Below are positions 58,070-64,000 of a stretch of DNA of 64,000 nt, piece after piece. A program made the position numbers and the translations under genes. Under the pieces are notes generated by a model, which was not told the DNA's origin, ran no database searches, and saw only the letters and a program-made list of their open reading frames with translations. Origin of the DNA: Nemophila menziesii (Eukaryota; Streptophyta; Magnoliopsida; Boraginales; Hydrophyllaceae); NCBI GenBank assembly GCA_029959085.1, contig JARWIR010000005.1:38479850-38543849 (forward strand), written 5' to 3'. Numbering within the stretch: the stretch's first letter is position 1; each line of letters begins with the position of its first letter.

Positions 58070-60890
58070 AGGATACAATAGATATACTTAACTTCCCATA
58101 TCAAGGAACACCAGACACACGAGTCCATTCCCGGTGACTGCATGTATTACTAAAAATCAAAATGGGTGAAGATTAGCATGATGACATCCTTATAAGTAAA
58201 TTATATGTCACCACCATGTGTAGGACTACCATACTGCTCTCTAATGTGTGTTGCTCACATGTACTGCTTTCTTTCTTTCTAGAATACCCTCTCTCGGGAT
58301 CCCTAATTATTGAGTTCATCTTAGAGTTGCGACCTCGACTGCTCTCAGGCAATTGCGATACCATGTTCACTTTATAACCAAACCTTTGACTAACTTTGGA
58401 TGATACCAAGATATTATTTAACTTAAACTCATTCCCTTGTCCTCTTGATTAGGTTGTGGATTTATAAAATGCCTTCTAGACTCGTTATCTCTACGAATAA
58501 CATTTCTTCTTTCTATTGTTCATTTTTGATGATTGGGTCTTATTCTATCATTGGATTATTTATTTCTCATATTTCCCTAGAAAGTATTGGAAAATTTTCC
58601 CATGTATCTCAAACATTCATTTACACAATTCAACTGCTTGCATTGGTTAATATCGTGCTCGTGGTCTTTATAGAAATGACAATACGTTGTGTTATCCCCC
58701 ATGCTTGCATCTACAAACATTTTTGTAGTCCATCAAACTTCTTTCTTTTTGACCTCCTTATTTGTTATCACAGGATGGAGCCTTATCACATGCTATAGTA
58801 TTATTACCTTCTCAGATTCTATCTTCATCCCTCGGCTCAACTCTTTCAAACTCCTTATACCCTATTCTTTTAACATGTATTTGTTTCGGTCATTCCTTAC
58901 CCGACACTGAATATTTCTCACCATGTTTTCTATTTACGTGTGATAACACACTTTAGTGTTTCCACTGCTCGGACATACTTTCTTGACTTGAATATTATGT
59001 TACGTAATCTAGATTTAGGTTATTTAGCCAGCCATGTTTGAACAACAGGGTTGAATAAACCTCATGTAAATGCATAGTATACTATAGACTAATCCAAATC
59101 CTCGATATTATACACAATTTTGTGAACCGATCAACATGTGCCTAAAGTATTTCATTTTCCTTTTGAAATATTTCCAATAAGGATGAATTCGTCTGACCAT
59201 TGGCCTTGCTTAGGAACATGTGCCACAAACCATCTACTAATTGTGAAAAATTATTTATTTACTTGGGCTATAACATGGAGAACCACTTTTGGGAATTTCT
59301 AACCAAGGTTGTAGGAAAATCTCGGCAATAATTTGAGTCGGTTTTGCAATGAACTCCATATGCCTTTGGTATTGGTATACATGAGCTTCGAGGTCGGTAG
59401 TACTATAAAATGATGACATCGATTGAGGCTTGATATTCCTTGGCCTTGGAACATCTAAAAGCTCCTAGGATACAAGAGTCCAATTATTTTTCCACTAGCA
59501 TATGATTGACCATTTGTGTTCCCCTCAAATTTATCCCAAACCCTATCAGACTTAGTAGTCTTTGACGTATTTTCTCAGATATTGTTCTTCACTTCCTCCA
59601 TCAATTGCATTTAAAGTTCTATATACCATCAGAACATGAAGATGTGAACTTTCAACCATTCCTTCTGTATTATCCAAATCTTGTACTATTCATGGCTTCC
59701 TTCTCTGTTGCTTTGGAAGAGGCCTTCACTGATTTTTAAGTTTGTGCATCAATTTGTCCAAATATTGCAGCATTATCGGCAGAGGCTCATTATCCCCATT
59801 AGTTGTCGACATATCCAGAATATAATGATCCACACCCCGGTAGAATTTGTCATGGTTAGGATATACGGTTCTGTACCTTCTCTATCTGCTGAAATTGGAA
59901 TATACGGTTCAATCAGTTCAATTATTACCGACATGGTTGGCGGACAAAGCTCACCTTGATTTATCTGATTATCGACATGTAGTAGTTATATATCATCTCT
60001 CTCCATTATCTTAAGAATTATTATCTCGAAAGTGGTTCCTTCTCTTATTATTGGAGCATTAGTCTCCAATTTTAAATTAATTTGTCTTGAAACACCCTTT
60101 GTGGATCGCAATAGAACCATGTAGAATCTCAATAGGATTCCGTTTTGATTCCCATAGACGGTGCTAGATGATAGGACATAAAAATTATGCCATCATCACC
60201 CTCGGGATAATACTTGATCCAAAGATATAAAATATAACCAGGACATAATAAAGATGTATATGTGTAGGCTAAAGATAAGAAGAGCATGTAGTAGTGATGT
60301 AGAGAATGAGGAATGTTAATAAATTCGTACCTTACTCCTGATATTTATTTTAACTCTCCTAAAGATTTGGATAAAGGTCAAAGGATCTGCTTGTTTCTTC
60401 CAGCCTTCTCGAAACCCGACACTAAATCAGGGCCACAGGTAGGTCTTCTTCCGATGACACTTGAATACTCAACATTAACATTATTGCTATCAAGGATTAC
60501 TTAATGTGTGGACCTTCAGAGTTTTAAGTTGGATGTATATTAACCACACCACTTTAAATGGATAGAAGGAAATAGTTTATAGAGAGTACTTAGAGTGTGT
60601 CGATTTATTGTGGATAAGGGTATTTATATATTTAAAGTGAGTGGGCAAGACGCTACTATTAGTCGCAATATAACTCGGAGCCGGGTGTGTACGATAAGCT
60701 AGAAGGGATTCCAGCTCTATTGAAGTGATATTTATATATAATCTTACTTTTTCCTTCAGGTGACTCGATTGACCTACCGTAAGGAGATATTTGGCTCTTC
60801 TTGTGTAACCATTATATTCCTTCAAGTTGTACCTATATACCATAAGCTCTAATTGTCGGGGCTTTTCGGGCTAGACCAAGTATCAATGCT
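58070..60890 (-). pseudogene. Tat-like Gypsy gag relic, second copy
   Basis: Homologous to 39873-42430 throughout. TACTTAACTTCCCATATCAA starts both copies. The KDHEHDIN-type region (about 58640-58690) and the QRF-type gag core (about 59130-59470) recur with extra breaks. It includes about 250 bp near 59820-60090 not seen in the first copy. No protease or pol. Confidence 0.5.
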
Positions 60891-60899
60891 ATATTTCTT

Positions 60900-61530
60900 A
60901 TTGTTACTATACTAAACCGCTGCGTGATCAAGGTAAAACGTTTAAAATTTAAAACAAATACATAAAAACAAAATAACCAACACATTTCGATATTAAAATC
61001 TTAAATATTAAGACACAGTCATAATTCATAAACTATGATTCATACCCTTAGCAATTATACAACTATGAAGAGTTTAATTCATAATCAAGAATTGAATAAC
61101 AAAGGTTAAAAGATACATATTTAGTATATGAATGGAAAAAAGAATACCTTTATTGGAATGATGGAATGAATGAGAGATCATGTATTGGAGGTGTTGACCT
61201 TGCTTCTCTTGCATCTTCTCTTCGCCAGGCGTTTCTTTGTTCTCCTCAATTAATCTTTTTCAAAGGGTGAAATTGATATAATAAATCTAAAAACGTTTTT
61301 GGTCCAAATGAGCCCACTTAGGTGGGTCAAAAGTGGCCCAAAATGTTTTTAGTAAATTTTGGACATGCCTGGGTCATCATGGCAAAACCGGCATAAATCC
61401 GTCGCCTTAACTCCGCTTGAAGAAATATTTCTTCTCACACGATGTACTCTCAAAGAGATATCTTGATATGAAGGGGCTTGACATGAAACCTCGCCAATTA
61501 ATTAATGTGTCGTGAATCTTTGAATCTATC
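60900..61530 (-). repeat. Gypsy LTR fragment, second copy
   Basis: It aligns with 42440-43390 but lacks about 280 bp: AATTAATTA joins directly to ATGTGTCGTGAATC near 61500. Otherwise the two fragments are close. Confidence 0.6.
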
Positions 61531-62399
61531 ACAAAATACTAGAAATCAAGATCTTTTCTATCAAGCTTTCAAAGCCACATCTTGGAGGAGCGATTTCAAA
61601 GCAACTAAGCTTCAAAGTTACCATACTATTAATCATTTTCCTAATCTATATCATTGAATCCACTCGTCAAAAAGTATTGACATAAGGTAGAATAAATTCA
61701 AATCTAAACCCAATATTTTCTCTTATTCTAGAATAGAAGTGTGATATTCATAGACTAGAAAATAAAGAGTGTTTAGTTCTCGTATAAGATAAATACGAGA
61801 GAAAAGTCTTCATGGATTATGAAGCAGACATTTGAATATTGGGAGTATACGTGGTTATTGTGTAGTAACAAACAAGAAAACGCTTCACGGGTGTGTGGAG
61901 TGTTATATCGTGAGTATAAATTTTATACTCTTTTTTGTACGGTGATACACAAGGAAAGGTTTCACGTGCTCGTGAAGTGACATCGTGAGTGTAGGTTGTA
62001 TACTCCGCTGACTTGTTTTTATGATAACATATGGGGTTACTTTGAAGGTTTTATTTTCTAGCTTTTATGAGACAAGTAATATTAGTGGATGATCTTGTAG
62101 GATCCTAAGTATAAAATAAATCTTAGGTAGTGGACTAGACCTCTAGGTACCAAACCATTGTAAATCGTATGTATTGCTTCCCTTCCCTTACTAATTAATT
62201 TTTTTCATGCCAAGTATTTTATATATCTCCTATACTATTTTTACTTATATTTGTCTTAGATATTTCATTTTATATTTTTGAGTATTTTCTCCAATCATTG
62301 TTGGCTAAGTGTTATTATAAAATATGCATGCTAAGTGGCCGATTGAATGTATAGGCTATATATCTTAACTTATTTTGTTCATCTATCCTATATATCTAT

Positions 62400-63700
62400 T
62401 AATGGTTAATGACTTAATATTTAATTAGCTAGAGGTACATTTAGTTGTGCATATTTATATTTTGCTTATTTACCTCAATCCGTTTTGTCAAAATATCTTT
62501 CCTAAAACTAGGTAACCCCTAAGCATTTGACAAATTGACTCAATGAGTTTTTAACTATTAGTTTTCTTAATCTATAATCCTTCTACTAGTAAAATTGACT
62601 GAATTTTGTTTTTATGAGAATAATTTTTGTTTGGTCATTATCCTATTCACCTCCGCATCTAGTTTATTTTTTCTTCTCCCCTCTACACTTTTCAACAATA
62701 TGCCCAATATTTTTATAAATTATGAATCAAGATGTTTTATAATTACTAACAAACCCCGATTTCCAAAGTTCATCTCCTCCCACCTCAATATGGATCAAAG
62801 AAGGAAATTTTTTGGCAGAGTCAACTAAATCCAATACCTTTCATACCCCAACCTATCAATTTATTGAGTGATAGTATCCATTTAAATGGTAATAATAATC
62901 ACACTTGCTATGTAACTATATCCTACCTAACTATAAATCTCCATAAGGAAATTATAAATTTTGCACAAACTTGAAACTTATCAAAACCAAGTTTTTTAAT
63001 AATATCCAACTCTTCAAACTCTAATAAATAGAAGTTTACCTATACATGCCTATTTATAAAGTTTTCTTATGTTTTTTATATCATTTTCAAATTAACACAA
63101 TAATATACCATATGAAGTATATCTAAATTAAACTTTACCCAAATGCTTCTATTGAAATCTTACCAAATTATGAAGTATATAAAGTAATGTAGGAGACCCC
63201 ATAAGTTGTCCAATTAAGTAATGTTTACAGTCTTTTGCATTAACTACTAAGACACTAGAAGGAGGTTCAACAATCATCTTATTTTCAACCTTGCTAAGTT
63301 AATGATAGAAAAGATTTATTTCTTCTTTAATACTTCCTTCAAGCAACTTATTCCAAGGTAATACTCAGTTCTTATTCATACCCTTCAAATTAGATATATG
63401 CTCAACGCGAAATATATTAAACACATTGCCTTCGTACTCGAATTTCTTTTGATTACACTCAGCTATCTCTAAGACACAAAATAGTCATATCAGGCTATGA
63501 TATAGACATAGCTATAAAAAACCATATTGTAAATTGTTAAGTAATGAAAAACATCAGATTTTGGAGATGTGAGAAAAAACACAAAATAAAAAAAAGGATA
63601 TCAATATTGTGATTAGATTCAACATCAAGAGGTATGAAAAAAGATATACTTTGATTTTTTTTAATAATGGCCTAAAGTTGTGTTAGAAAAAGAAAGGAAA
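62400..63700 (-). pseudogene. DUF4283 retroelement ORF1 relic, copy D
   Basis: Same relic as in copies A and B, read on the minus strand. The IGQ-like part near 63200 is recognisable, with stops and a deletion near 63425. Not functional. Confidence 0.45.
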
Positions 63701-63921
63701 ATAAGCCATTAATGAGCAAGATAAAGAAAATATGTAAAGTAAAAATATAAACTAGTCAAAAACACACATTTCCAAAAAAAAATTAATAAAATGATGAGCA
63801 CCGAATCCTGTGATGAGTGATCTTGGAATCTTGATGTGGTGGAATGGAGGATGTGGTGGTTGCGATAGGAGGTGGTGGAAGAAGATATGAGAGAGAAAGA
63901 AATCGAATGAGAGAGATAAGG

Positions 63922-63929
63922 AAACCCTA
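63922..63929 (-). promoter_or_regulatory. Telo-box-like motif, copy D
   Basis: AAACCCTA within GGAAACCCTAGGGAG, at the position equivalent to 46021 of copy B. The surrounding AGAGAGTTGTCCAGAGTTGA is almost unchanged between copies, more than neighbouring sequence by eye. Confidence 0.35.
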
Positions 63930-64000
63930 GGGAGAAGGTAAAGAGAGTTGTCCAGAGTTGACTTTCACTTTCATGACAGCATTTGTTATTATCAAGGTAG

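Larger units (their letters stand above)
61531..64000. repeat. Duplicated block, copy D (cut by window edge)
   Basis: It aligns with about 43380-46100 of copy B. It lacks about 80 bp near 63425 that copy B has. It runs past the window, so a further K-box-like ORF may lie about 3-4 kb beyond. Confidence 0.8.

Noticed and set aside
58445..58956. Plus-strand frames of 60-117 codons
   Set aside because: They are antisense to the Tat-like gag relic and are not conserved as frames in the 40254-40597 copy.

Overview
This window looks like repeat-rich nuclear DNA of a flowering plant. It is AT-rich and packed with nested plant retroelements: Ty1/Copia with an initiator-Met tRNA primer site, Athila-like and Tat-like Ty3/Gypsy with an Asp-tRNA-type primer site, and L1-type LINEs with DUF4283 and CCHC ORF1 proteins. 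It also has long (AT)n tracts and no bacterial-style operons. I see no intact conventional host gene. The only candidate host-derived coding piece is a 66-codon ORF resembling part of a MADS-box K domain. The species cannot be told from the sequence.

Layout. 1-1403 holds two Gypsy LTR pieces, one inserted into the other. 1404-8325 is a decayed minus-strand LINE. 8325-32877 is copy A of a low-copy duplicated block. Copy A was split by a nearly pristine Copia element (14243-21860, minus, TSD ATAGC) and by a complete but pol-deleted Athila-like Gypsy element (22456-32273, plus, TSD CCGAC). 32878-37020 is a second, minus-strand Gypsy element of the same broad family with a truncated 3' LTR. 37021-38165 carries two minisatellites. 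38166-39680 is a probable solo LTR. 39873-43390 is a Tat-like gag pseudogene plus an LTR fragment, present again at 58070-61530. 43390-52260 is copy B of the duplicated block, without the two big insertions and so serving as the empty-site reference. 52440-56969 is a pile of LTR fragments with a tRNA-like piece, a 480-bp TIR element, a Gypsy element reduced to about 154 bp of internal DNA, and a 971-bp LTR palindrome. 56985-58065 is a partial copy C. 61531-64000 is copy D, running off the window.

How it fits together. Within the repeated block a DUF4283 LINE-type ORF1 relic lies on the minus strand and the K-box-like ORF on the plus strand. A tandem duplication next to that ORF predates the block duplication. 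The Copia and Athila-like insertions came later, because both sites are empty in copy B.

The most unusual signal is a CG-rich array of near-palindromic CGGTRYACCG sites in pairs exactly 21 bp apart. It lies upstream of a TATA box in the Copia LTR and again upstream of an internal TATA box before the env-like ORF of the unrelated Gypsy element. Single modules match at 27 of 32 positions in the same orientation relative to transcription. This suggests a shared or captured promoter module across two retrotransposon superfamilies.
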